This document shows positions 54,370 through 64,000 of a stretch of DNA of 64,000 nt, piece after piece; position 1 is the stretch's first letter, and every line of letters begins with the position of its first letter. The DNA is taken from positions 1-64,000 of the forward strand of contig JAAVTG010000190.1 in NCBI GenBank assembly GCA_011947345.1. Reading direction: 5' to 3'. A program made the translations under genes and the position numbers. Origin of the DNA: Phytophthora quininea. Taxonomy: Eukaryota; Oomycota; Peronosporomycetes; Peronosporales; Peronosporaceae. Below the pieces are notes generated by a model, which was given only the letters and a program-made list of their open reading frames with translations, was not told the origin of the DNA and ran no database searches.

Positions 54370-56254
54370 TTAACACCAACCCTCTGGCATCGTTGCTTCG
54401 GAGTCGCCGCTGAAGGGGTTACCTATTCTGATCAAGGTTCTCCTAGATCCTGTCCAAGTTGCTACAGCTAAGTAGCCGAGGGAGAGGGCCTTCTGCCATG
54501 CACGGACGTAGCTAAGAGTGGGTGTGATGGTGGTAAGGTCTCCCACAGGTAGACCGAGTGTATGACTAGTGTAGCTACACACAGCTTCAGAATGTCCCCA
54601 AGACTGCTAACTGTGTACAGCGATGGATACATTTGACGGACACACGCACAAATCACCGGGTCTTGGTTGTCTGCAAAATGGGGTGGCAATAGTGGAAATT
54701 CTGCACGGTTTAATGGCAGGCCAGTCACGACTCGGTCGAGTTACTGGTCCCCAGCAGATTCGTATCGGATATAGCGGTCTTGAACACCGCCAAGTGACCA
54801 CCCCACTCGTAAACAAACGCTCGCAATAGACGGGCCTCCCGTAGATCCACTGCACGCGAACGTGGCAACACCTTTGCAAATCGAGTTCGTTCCGTAGTGT
54901 GTTTGGTGATCGTGCTGACTTATCAGTTGGCGACAAATCCTGCCGAACCGAGACTTTTGCTCAGAGCCAGGAAAAATGGTCCCGGCGGTTGAGTAGGTCT
55001 GCATGCCAGGTAGATGGCTAGCGATGTAATCCAACACGTTTCTGGGCTAAGAGCGTTAGCGTACATGTGACGAGGGTCTTTGGTCCGTTGCCTTCCTGGT
55101 TCGTTTTCGCTTTGTACAGCATGCAACCGATACTGTCATCATGGATGCTGAGGTGCTCCGTGTAGAGTGTCTGGACCGATTCGGACCTGCACATCAAATT
55201 TCATTGAGTCGTAAGAAAAGATGCGCGAATCCACAGTCCTGACGCATCAAAGTAGATCTACACAGCTCAACATACAATGAGAACGGCAGCGGGTCTTTAC
55301 CAGACTCCTTTGGCGAGCCTGATTGAAACTTCAATGCTTCCATGCGCTTCAAACCCGAAAAGAAAGTGGATAATCTTTTCTCGTAGGCGGCAGTTAAAGG
55401 CGTCTCCTTCCTGCGATATAAATCTTTCATCGCGCTTCGATACCCACTCAAGGTACCAACGCTGACAGATTTCCTTTTCTCCAACAAAACTCCTCGAAGT
55501 CAGCGGCCGTGAACTTGTCCAGGTTAATTTGTCCCTTACCGTCAAAGAACTCCGCAGCAGCTTCCTGCTTTTGCTTCTTGATCCATCGCGATATCACTCG
55601 CAAGCTGCCACGGTAGGCACTCTGCGTCTTGGAGAATACGCATGCATCCCTGACATCTTGCGCAGTAACGACTCGATCACAGTCGACTTGTGTCTGGCCA
55701 GGCTCTTCCGCTGACGACGTGGCGCTGACATCAACCGGTATGCTGCCCGAATTATAGCTGTCCGTGCTTAATTGCATCGCTCCCTCGACCTCCATGTCCG
55801 TGGCGCGGTTCCTGTGATCCATATCCGGATGCATCGTAGCCAAGTCGCCGGCGCTGGTTTCCTGGTCCACCAAGACCAAGCTGCTGTCGTCCATGCCCAT
55901 GCCCGTGGTTGCTGTCTTTGCTCGTCTTGTCGGGGACGAGGATCTGTACATACTTGGCGCGATCGAGGGCATCATGGTAGTTGTGCAGGACGAGCTCTTG
56001 CTGCTATTGGGCGCCGTGGTGGTCTCCGCGGAGGATGAGCGTTTGGTGTGGCTTCTGGTCGTGGCAGCTGCCGCAGAAGACGAGCGCTTGGTGCGCCTTC
56101 TGGTCATAGTGGCCGTCGTGCGTGACGAGCCGCTTCTTGTCGTGGCGGCCTCCGAGCATGACAAGCTCTTGGTGCGGCTTCTTGTCGTGACGGTCGTGCT
56201 CGTGACTGAGAGATGCGGATGGCAGCTCTTCGTAGGGGAGGCGGAGGGCTTCAT
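54370..56254 (-). mobile_element. Crypton-like tyrosine recombinase relic
   Basis: On the minus strand the N-terminal part is a Ser/Thr/Arg repeat. Next comes a core-binding-like region (DACVFSKTQSAYRGSLRVIS, GTLSGYRSAMKDLYRRKETP, LPFSLYVELCRSTLMR). The catalytic part reads HYGTNSICKGVATFACSGST, VCLRVGWSLGGVQDRYIRYE and VTGLPLNRAEFPLLPPHF. This resembles oomycete Crypton recombinases, where a THSIRKG-type segment carries His and Arg; here both are changed (Asn, Cys) and a TAA follows. The frame breaks several times. Confidence 0.55.
55975..56210. repeat. Degenerate tandem repeat in the Crypton-like N-terminus
   Basis: Units of about 45 bp around GACGAGCGCTTGGTGCGCC and TTCTGGTCGTGGCGGC recur about five times. 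On the minus strand they encode the TKRSSSAAAATTRSHTKRSS tract. Confidence 0.6.
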
Positions 56255-56600
56255 TTGCTACGAGAGGAGGGCGTGGTTCTTGAGTTGTGGTTGGCAAAGT
56301 TAACATTTTTAGCCAATCATGTGAACTGGCTTTGTGTCGGTATCTTCGACGACGAAAACGTGCTCATGTGCATCTCATCAAAACGTGTATACAAACCAAA
56401 CTGCGAAGAATGTACAAACATTGGCAATGTTGTTGTTTTCTCCGCTGAATTTCCTACGAAAGCATACAAACTCCAAGATAATGCCAACGTTTCGGCGACA
56501 ATCTCTGTTGTTTCTAGTTTTTGTTATATCGAAATACAATTACTTTATGTAGAACCTCGTTCAAAAGTACTGAGATAATAATTCGAATACTGAGTGACGA

Positions 56601-56679
56601 GACTTTGTGGCAATATGGCCACTTTGTGGCTTGGCTCGGAAATGTCCACTGAGTCTGTGGCTTGTCATGATAAATATCC
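56601..56679 (-). repeat. MULE right TIR (79 bp)
   Basis: It ends ...GTCATGATAAATATCC and is directly followed by the CATCGAACC duplication (56680-56688). Confidence 0.9.
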
Positions 56680-56760
56680 CATCGAACCCCTCCGCTAACC
56701 ACGCTACTATCGTAAGCAGCCTCGTCTCGAATCACTCCGCGCAAGCCTGTTCCACCAACG

Positions 56761-57270
56761 ATGTCGATCAGCTCAGCGTTTGCTCCCAAGCCTCCAGAAG
56801 AAACCAGCACTATCCATCGGCTTTTGCGCTCCACAGAAGAGGAATCGATTAATTCTGGTAGCGCTTGTGTCTCCTCAGAACCCAGCATCAAGCGCAAACA
56901 CAGAAAATCTAAATCGACCCGCCCTGGCACTTCAAAGAAGAAGCGCACCAAAGCTTCTAGTGTTCGTTCACCAAGGTCTGCAAGTCCGAGTGGTGTACGG
57001 CGAAACGAGGCAGAAGTCGCAATACCGTCAGACGCCGCAGATCACCTTGGGAAGTCAAAGCGTCTATCGAAGAGAGATCCAAGTCCAGAGAGGAAGACCG
57101 CTCAAGGTACATCGATTTGTCTTGGCTTCCTGCTGTCTCCGTCGAGGTGGAACGACTGTTCTCGGCAGTGAAGTGCATGCTTGGAGGATAATATATACGG
57201 AAGCGAATGAGTACGGAGACGCTCGAGTCAATCCTCTCCTTGAGGATGAAGTAGGCAGAGAGGGTAGCAT
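56761..57270 (+). mobile_element. Internally deleted hAT relic
   Basis: A basic, Ser-rich N-terminal part (IKRKHRKSKSTRPGTSKKKR) is followed, in another frame, by the hAT dimerisation signature LSWLPAVSVEVERLFSAVKC, then TLESILSLRMK. The central RNase-H part is missing. The MULE inserted in this relic or its leader: the sequence left of 50275 should join that right of 56688. Confidence 0.55.
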
Positions 57271-57359
57271 GAGAAAATAGCGAAGTAGAGGCTGAAGAGT
57301 ACGATTAGCTGCCAGTAGAAGTTGCTAGCTGCAATTACGATCCTGGCAATATTGGACGA

Positions 57360-58843
57360 GGTCGCCACAATCAATATTGTGGAGAACAATTTTTGCAATG
57401 TAACAATGCCAATGTTTTTTTCCCGATCCCTGGCTGCCAAGTGCTCGAACTCCTGCATTTCCCCTACCCTGTGGCCACACATGTACGCGTAAATGCCATG
57501 ACTGCCAGGAGAGGCTTTCCCAACGCAGGGAAATCGGTCTTTTCGACCACACCGTCACGACACGGATATTGCCAGACAGAGTGTGGACGTCTGTTGTCTT
57601 GCAGCCACAAATGCCGTCTAAAATGCCACGGTAAATCCCCGTGTCCACCGTGCCAGGGTACATGTGAAGCGTTCCAATGTGCACACAGATCCAGTCGCCA
57701 CCTTTGCAGCAATCCATGCACTGCGTGTACCGAGCCGTGCGATTGGAGCTGTGAACACTGTGGGAAGTGTCCGCTATTGTGCAGTGCTCCTTGTTCTCGC
57801 CAACTCTGTGGTCGACGCTGTTCAAAGTTACTCCAGTGTGGCCATCACTGTCTAAGTGTGTGCGGCGAAGACTGTCCGTCACAAGAATTTTGTCACGAAT
57901 TGGAGAGGACGAAGTGAAGGACCAGATCGTTGACGCGGAGCCCAGGAAGTACAGAGACATTGATCCGTGCACTGACCCCGTTCTCATTTTGTCGTGTTGC
58001 TCGACGGTGTACTCGATCGAAACGCTGGACAATGCGCTTGATCTGTGCAAATACTACGAGAGCAGCAGCAACCCGCTAGGGGCACTGCCAAAAGAGTTCG
58101 TTGAAATGCATCACTGTCCGAATTGCAAGCAGCCGATACGAGGACTCCGCAGATACGGTCGCGTGGTGAAGCGAGCTGCAATTGACGCTGCCGAGAAGAA
58201 GTTTCTTTCTCATGCGAATTCTGAAGTGGTTGGATTGCAACTCAGAATGAATGCTGCCATCGGCTGCGGCACGTTACAGCTGGACCGATCGCTGCGTCGG
58301 GACCTTCAAGCTTTCAGTAAAGCAATGGGTCAATCTCCTTGTCGGACGCTGCGCGAAGGATGCAAGAAAGACGCTTCAAGTGAGTTGTCGATGCCAAACA
58401 CCAAGATCCCGTATTGCGGCTTGGCCCCGCACTTCTTGGCCCAACTGTCGCTATTGAGCACGAGCTCCCCGGCCGAGCGTGCTGAAAAATACGCTCGTCA
58501 AGCTGTGAAGGAGTTGACGGCCAACGCATCGTCGCTGCGGACTTGCGAGGCCCAATTGGTGCTGGTCCAAGTCTTGATTCCCCACGCGCAAAGGAAATTG
58601 GCCAGGTGGACAGTGAAGCAAGAAGTCGTCAAGAGATACACGTCTGAGGCCGAGGGACTCTTGAACGACTTGGAAAAGGGTCCCCAATCGTTCCGTTCGC
58701 TGCACGGAGAGGACGTCACTGCACTGCACGACCAACTGTCTAAAATGGAGGAAGCCAAGAAGCTCACTGTGATCAAGATGGCGATGCAGACGAAGCTCTC
58801 GTCCCACCAAGCGTTCTCACGCAGACGAGATTCCCTTGCGTAG
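57360..58843 (+). pseudogene. ZNFX1-like gene, part 3 (NFX1 fingers and C-terminal domain)
   Basis: NFX1-type fingers continue: CGRLLSCSHKCRLKCHGKSP, CEAFQCAHRSSRHLC, CTEPCDWSCEHCGKCPLLC and CSKLLQCGHHCLSVCGEDCP. After a frame break near 57905 the family C-terminus follows: EVKDQIVDAEPRKYRDID, DPVLILSC (a RING-like LPCGH site altered to LSCCS), YSIETLDNAL, CPNCKQPIRGLRRYGRVVKR and a long helical tail to 58843. The final CPEC-GG-H motif seen in the first relic is missing. Confidence 0.75.
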
Positions 58844-58949
58844 GCAACTTGACGCACGTAGGTGCCTTGGGGGTCAGAATAGGCGTACTGAGAAGAATTT
58901 CCACCAAGAGATCCATGCGGGGGAAGGCTAGTCGGCTGTGATGAGTTGC

Positions 58950-59702
58950 CTATCGCACGATCATCGTTCCTTGGTTGCGGTGGCAGCTCACCCCTCGTCC
59001 TGCGGAGAGATTCCCCATCCTGAGCTGCAACTTCTCGGTACCGAGCGTTAAAATGCTCAACTGATTCTTTCTGCTCGTCGTCGTCTGCGCCACCTGGAAC
59101 AAAACGCTCAGCTGATTCATTACCCCTTCGTCTGATCCACTTGTAACGAGGATAACTTCTTGTCCCTGGGGGCCCACCTCGATGGTGAGTACGGAGCTTC
59201 TTTGAGGCACCGTCACGTTTTGGAGTTGAGATCCCGCCGCGCTTTGGTCCAGAGAACCTGGCATATCTTGGTCTTGCCCCACCGCGATTTGATCTTGAGA
59301 ACCTGCTACATCTTGGTCTTGCGACATCGCAGCATCTTCTTGGGGCACCGCTGCACTGTTGGGCTCGCCATTATCTGTCGACTCGCCATCAGCCTCGAGT
59401 CTACGAAGTCGAAAATATTCAGCAACCACTCGATTCTCTATCTCGACTAGGCGAGTGGTTTCTGCGTAGACCCTCTTAGCACGTTCAACTCTACGCCGCA
59501 AAGCCGCCACGGTGTCGGGGTCAATATTCGCCTGTATCGCCGACTCCAGGGCTCCCTCGGCTGCGTATTGTTCGCTCCGCGTCAGCCGAACCTCTCGCCG
59601 ATTAATCCGCTGTGCTGTCCGGTGCATTACATCCAAGAAAATGTTGCGGTTCCGAGCCGACATAAATTCGTTGTGGGATCTAAGACCCGCGTTGACGATC
59701 AC
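58950..59702 (-). CDS. Unknown protein with Gln/Asp repeats (250 aa)
   Basis: The frame is open from 59702. The first 110 residues are a charged helix (RREVRLTRSEQYAAEGALES, VAALRRRVERAKRVYAETTR). Then a short repeat occurs around SQDQD (SQDQDVAGSQDQIAVGQDQD). The C-terminal part is not recognised. It lies between the ZNFX1-like relic and pogo element 1 and may be part of a mobile element. Confidence 0.4.
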   Translation of the reverse strand: MIVNAGLRSHNEFMSARNRNIFLDVMHRTAQRINRREVRLTRSEQYAAEGALESAIQANIDPDTVAALRRRVERAKRVYAETTRLVEIENRVVAEYFRLRRLEADGESTDNGEPNSAAVPQEDAAMSQDQDVAGSQDQIAVGQDQDMPGSLDQSAAGSQLQNVTVPQRSSVLTIEVGPQGQEVILVTSGSDEGVMNQLSVLFQVAQTTTSRKNQLSILTLGTEKLQLRMGNLSAGRGVSCHRNQGTMIVR

Positions 59703-59852
59703 TCAGTACTTCGCCCATTTGCGACGTAATATATGTTCTGCTTTTCGGGCGACATTTGGCCGCATGCGATACAAGACGCTTTGAATGAAGATATTCCTCT
59801 GGGAGGAGGCCTTCATCAGTTTAGCGACAGGGCCACTTCCCATCGTAGTGTA

Positions 59853-61488
59853 CCGACAACGACACAAAAGACGGGGTACACAAAACCCGGACTCCAGCCA
59901 CGTCAATACAAATTTTCGACCAATCAAATCAAAGTTTTCATTAATTCTTTTGCCAATAAAGCCCCCTTAAAACATGGTTGGTGGTCCTCCAATTCTGCAC
60001 TTTGCAAAACCTGACGCACGCCATGCCCCGCAAGCAGCGCGGCTACTCCGTCAAGGAGAAGCTGTCAGCGCTGGCCCGCATTGAGGAGATCGGGTTGCCG
60101 GGGACCGTCGCTGAGCTCGGTTATCCACATGGCACGGTGGATGGGTGGTGGCGGTCCCGAGAGCGGCTGCGCTGCTTCGCGGGGAACAAGCTGTCCAAGA
60201 CCACGAAGGGGCAGGGGCGCAAGGAAAGTTTTCCTTTCACCCCTGCCCTCGTGACGTTCATGAAGGACACAAGGCGTGAAGAGGAGGTAAGAGGTTTCGT
60301 ATATTTTAACTTTATTTATCTTTACTCTAACGTATTATGTATTAGTGGCTCACAACCTCCATAATGATAGGTTTTATACAAGATAACTACAGCCAATGGC
60401 TCGAACACTACGCAGAGAACAAGAAGTCGCCCGAGAGCTGTCGTAGAGCCCTCGAGAGATTGTTACAGCGCACTGCAGATAGGTGATGTTGCTATTTCAG
60501 TGTTATCACTTGATGTTGTTAATAATTCAGACGTGTACTGACAAAATGTACTTATTTTAGATACGGGTTCTCCACACAAAAGCCCAAGAAACAAAGTTGC
60601 CTACCGCAGATTTGTTACAGCTAAAGGCAGATTTTGCCATCGGATTTTGGAGCACCTACAACGTCTATTCTCCTAGCGAAATTTATAATGTGGACGAAAC
60701 CGCCATAAATTTTGACATGCCACCCGCTCGGGTTTGGGGCATCAAGGGGCGGAAGGGGTCGGCCAAAGTGCGAGATTTGACCAAGCACTCAGGCCGAATG
60801 ACGGCTGTGCTCACAATTCGAGCTGATGGTACGATTTTTTATTGCTATAAAAATGTGATTATTTATTAATATTTTATTTTTGTGTTTCAGGAAAAAAGCT
60901 TCCAATTCTCTTCATACTCCGCGGAAAGTTGGGCGGAACGATAGAGTCCAAGGAGCTGCAGACACTCCCGAAAGGCCATTTCTACACTGTACAAGAAGCA
61001 GGTTGGATGGATTCCATTGGTTGGGATTTTTATGTTAAAAATTTGCTAAAATTCGAAATTGACGGCCCAGCGCTGCTCCTTGTCGACAACTTCGACAGTC
61101 ACGTGTCGGAGCAAGGAGTGCGCGTTGTGGCTGAAGACGCCTGCGCTACTGTGGTTCCGTTACCCCCAAAGCACCTCGGTTTGTCAACCGTTAGATGTGG
61201 GGGTAATGGGACCGCTAAAATCGCGAATTCGTGGCTCTTATGCCCCTAAATCGGGGCTTTCAGCACCACAAAAGCGTCTAAAAGCTATTATGGCGACGAT
61301 AGAGGCGTGGGAAGCCTTTCCAGCAGACCAAATAATTCGTAGCTTTGAGACAGCTATTCCTAGGTTTGAGGCAGTAACTATCTAGCCGATGAATAACACG
61401 TCTTTTTTGTTGTCAAGCCCGAGTTTTTGTGTCACGTTTTTGTATGAACTACCTAAACTGATATGCTCGGCTTTTGTGTCGTTGTCGG
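59853..61488 (+). mobile_element. pogo-like DNA transposon 1 (1,636 bp)
   Basis: Terminal inverted repeats CCGACAACGACACAAAAG are flanked by TA (59851-59852 and 61489-61490). They share GACAACGAC with the TIRs of the pogo element at 52955. The inside encodes a four-exon transposase. Confidence 0.88.
60023..61385 (+). CDS. pogo-like transposase with introns
   Basis: The ATG at 60023 begins MPRKQRGYSVKEKLSALARI, a CENP-B/Psq-type helix-turn-helix (YPHGTVDGWWRSRERL). Introns are about 60285-60344 (GTAAGA...TTAG), 60482-60560 and 60830-60890 (GTACGA...TTTCAG). The catalytic Asp residues are in IYNVDETAINFDMP, LLLVDNFDSHVSEQG and CQPLDVGVMGPLK. Frame breaks lie at the AAA near 60592 and near 61170. 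It encodes the whole family length, so it could be recent. Confidence 0.82.
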
Positions 61489-61952
61489 TAGTGGGCTGTT
61501 GTTGAGATAGCCTCATCCAGCTCACGCAGTGGGCAGCAGCTGTATCTTCAGATCGGCAGTGGCAGGGCTGCCACAGCCAACCATCGAGAGAATGACTGGA
61601 CGATACACTGCCAGCCCGAGCTGGCGAGTAGAACAGGAAACAGGACAGAATTAGTTTTGCTAACAAATACATCAGGCAGAACAAGCTTTAGGGAGTGCCA
61701 GCTCCCCAGTTGTGTTTAGTGCTTAAACCCACCACACGTAGTGTCATACCTCTTCCTGAGGCTTGGGGATTTGACCGTAGTGCACCCGAACTTTTGCAGT
61801 GGATCGGACCCAATGAGCGCCACTTGATCTGCATTCCTGCTAAGCTCGGAGCCGTCAGATATTTCAGATCCGCTATCGGAATCCATGTCGAAGTCAGTAC
61901 CGCTACCGGTAGTGCTATCGCATCCGCTGTCACTGCAGAAATCGCTGCCACG
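61489..61952. other. Intergenic stretch right of the pogo element
   Basis: Open frames without motifs. Frames here and at 61953-62680 are partly continuous in composition and may belong to one broken gene. Confidence 0.35.
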
Positions 61953-62680
61953 TCAACGTCGGCCATCAGCTCTCACACCTCGCTCAATTAACATTGCCAA
62001 TCGATGGAGTTGTATGTCGCCATTGAGCTGAAACACGTAACACCCCGGAGCACTTGAGAGTGTCACTGGATCAGTGGTGCCGATCAAGTCCGTAACCCGC
62101 GCGATGTAAACGACAGGAACCGTCGGATAAATGTCCCGAAGATTTGCCCAGCCTTCGGTATAAGCGACGATTACTCTGGGGGCACCTTGATTCGCTACAT
62201 TCGATCTTGCCGTCACCGTAAGCGGGAGTCTCCGAGCCGCCTCACTTGTTGCGGAAGTAGACGACGCTGTGACCAGAGCAGATGTAGTAGATGTCATCAT
62301 TAACATTGCCGCGGATCTCGAGGTTGAGCGGTTCGTCGATGCAGCAGCAGTAGTAACTCGGCGTCTTGCCGACGAGGTGGCACCGGAGCCGCCACTAAAC
62401 TGTCGTCGTTGAGTCCCACCAGCAGTCGTTGCCGCTCTCGTAGACGCAGCGGCATCTGACCCACCGGAACGTCGTCGAGTGGCCATGCCGGACGTCGTGG
62501 CGCCACCAGGACGGCCGGTATCTGACCGGGACCGGGTCCGTGAAGCCGTACTTGCAGTCGATGTGGTGCCGGGACGGCCGCTAGAGCGTCACCGCGACTC
62601 GCCAGTGCTCGAAGTTGCCGTTGTCGATGTCGCGCCGGAACCTCCGCCAGGCCGCCGCCGATTCCGATTATGGGCTCTCC
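61953..62680 (-). CDS. Ser/Thr/Gly/Arg-rich unknown protein, possibly broken
   Basis: The frame from an ATG at 62486 encodes RRRSGGSDAAASTRAATTAG and similar low-complexity sequence. A folded-looking end follows (APRVIVAYTEGWANLRDIYP, VPVVYIARVTDLIGTTDP, CYVFQLNGDIQLHRLAMLIE). The same Gly/Ser/Arg composition continues upstream to about 62680, with one stop. No family was recognised. Confidence 0.4.
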
Positions 62681-62877
62681 TCAAGGAGAGCTCCGGTTTT
62701 TGCTATTGTCAACTTCTATTGTGAAATTTGCGAGAAAACATTTTAATGAAAAATGTATTATGATAAATTATGAACCGTGTTTTTGAATTAGCTGCATTAA
62801 CCCACTCATGATCTGAGCTGTCGACGCCTTCTTAGGGAAATACCAGCATCTCCAAATGTACTCGTCGATGTATCCGT

Positions 62878-63930
62878 TCAATTCGGATTTTTCATACCGC
62901 GCATGATCTTGATATGGCGCTTGATATGAATTTCCCACAGGCCTTCTATAGTGTTTGTGTGCGTGCCGTCGTCTGGGTTAACGTAGTTTTCGGTGTGGTT
63001 GACATATTTGTGGTTGTAACTCATGTCAGCTAGCTTGGGGTTGTTGGCTAGAGTACGCAGCCTGGTGCCCTGCTTTGTTTTCCTTTCAGTCACGTACGTC
63101 GCGAACATATCGGAGTGAATTGTAGTGCTGTAGAAACAGATTTTTAGAAACCGCTTTTCCATATTCAAAACAAATAAAAAAACTTACCCAGGCTTAATAA
63201 ATTTCCGGATGATTGGAAATATGCTTTCCTGCGTTCGGTCATCATCGACAAACCGCGCAAACCACTGGCCGGTTGAGCGGTCTACACCTCCAAACAACCA
63301 GTAGTCAGGGTACTGCCGGCCACGCTTATACTTGCTCTTCTTCTTCATGCTAGTCTCATCTATTTCGACAATATGGCCTACACCTCCAATCTATAAAAAA
63401 AAGATTAGTAGCATACAAACTTACAGTAAAATAAAACACAATTACCTGGAAACTGTCTTTTCGAAGTTGCATGAGCACAGGCAGCGCACGAAAGCGCTCC
63501 ACTCATGCGCCGTTGTCTCGGACACGTCGGCGATTTCGGCAATCTGAGCTAGCTTTAACCGCATGCACCAGGCGCACAGCAAGCGTGCAACCTGCCCGAG
63601 CGACAGCTTCGTGCCCGAGAGCCAAGTGTTTGTTAGCATACTAATACAGACTTCTTTACCGTTTTCATGCTTTTTACTCTTGCTACATCTCCACGTCGGC
63701 TTCCTAGCCGACGCTTTGACGCGCATGAGCTGCCTGCATCCTGGGCAGAACATCTTCCGCTCCAGAACGCCTGCTTCTTGCCACCTCCTCACAGCCCCCA
63801 CCTCATCCGCTGTCAATGCAATGACGGCGTTGAGATCGTACTGTTCGGTAGGGAGGGGGCGTAGAGGTGGCTCGGGTGGCTGGACATGGGGGCTGGAGGG
63901 AGGTGGGCTGAGGCTTGGGGGACTGGTCAC
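62878..63930 (-). mobile_element. Merlin-like (ISXO2-type) transposase, three exons
   Basis: Exons 63446-63930 (5' limit uncertain), 63188-63390 and 62878-63127, with GTAATT/ATAG and GTAAGT/ACAG introns. Exon 1 has a zinc ribbon (MFCPGCRQLMRVKA, then WRCSKSKKH) and a helix-turn-helix (IADVSETTAHEWSAFV). Exon 2 has VEIDETSMKKKSKYKRGRQY and WLFGGVDRSTGQWFARFVDD. Exon 3 has TTIHSDMFATY and VNPDDGTHTNTIEGLWEIHI. These are the DDE/DDN parts of ISXO2-like transposases, which in eukaryotes form the Merlin group. There is no ATG at the start of exon 1, so another exon may lie past the window. Confidence 0.75.
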
Positions 63931-64000
63931 TGGAAATCGTAAAATGACTTGAGGAGGATGAGTGGGTGGTTGCTAACCACTGGTTGGTGTGAGAGCAATA
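63931..64000. other. Window edge
   Basis: Probably upstream sequence or the intron of the Merlin-like gene; a TTTCCAG splice-like site lies at about 63929-63936 on the minus strand. Confidence 0.3.

Larger units (their letters stand above)
50284..56679 (-). mobile_element. Mutator-like (MULE) transposon, 6,396 bp, with nested elements
   Basis: 79-bp terminal inverted repeats (GGATATTTATCATGACAAGC outward) and a perfect 9-bp duplication define the ends. The minus-strand transposase occupies the left third. The rest holds a complete pogo-like element (52955-54215) and a Crypton-like recombinase relic (54370-56254), so the MULE was a landing site for other elements or carries them as cargo. Confidence 0.92.

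Noticed and set aside
57393..57917. Independent small Cys-rich secreted protein
   Set aside because: The Cys spacing is NFX1-type and the sequence continues the helicase gene cut by the insertion block; there is no signal peptide.

Overview
The window is nuclear DNA from an oomycete, most likely a Phytophthora-like plant-associated species. The evidence is gene-dense stretches with short GT-AG introns of about 60 nt, repeated promoters of the oomycete Inr+FPR type (CTCATTCTCCAATT), KRE6/SKN1-type glucan genes, and a typical oomycete mix of Copia, chromodomain Gypsy, MULE, pogo, Crypton, hAT and Merlin-like elements. No bacterial operon, RNA gene or CRISPR array was seen.

Left part (1-33 kb), mostly host genes. 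In order: the 5' end of a PRP18-like splicing factor; exocyst SEC6; an AIDA-like C2 protein convergent with it; a PX-domain protein; a tandem family of very small secreted peptides (7.1-10.5 kb, minus strand) with repeated core promoters and both intact and dead copies; a small Cys-rich protein; an RRM plus five CCCH-finger RNA-binding protein; a non-RD protein kinase; a hAT relic; a broken coiled-coil gene; a KRE6/SKN1-like GH16 gene; a small secreted protein; a long multi-exon IQ-like gene; an unknown gene; a DUSP-domain protein; a second KRE6/SKN1-like gene in inverted orientation; and a RluA-type pseudouridine synthase. The two KRE6/SKN1 genes share a nearly identical core of about 1.85 kb, but their 5' and 3' ends differ, which looks like gene conversion.

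Right part (33-64 kb), transposon-rich. A complete 5,086-bp Copia element (210-bp LTRs, CGTAG duplication, half-tRNA-Met-type primer site) lies about 50 bp upstream of the pseudouridine synthase start. Next come two decayed copies of a ZNFX1-like NFX1-finger helicase. The larger one is cut by a young 5,643-bp chromodomain Gypsy element (LTRs 2/336 different, CCACC duplication). A second insertion block cuts it again: a hAT relic holding a 6,396-bp MULE (79-bp TIRs, 9-bp duplication), which itself contains a pogo-like element and a Crypton-like recombinase relic. A second pogo element and a three-exon Merlin/ISXO2-like transposase follow.

Many otherwise good genes are broken by single-base frameshifts, often at short homopolymers, and some are shared by both KRE6/SKN1 copies. 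Consensus indel errors are a serious alternative to real pseudogenes, so spans of broken genes are given without choosing. The ZNFX1-like copies also carry several in-frame stop codons and are more convincingly dead.
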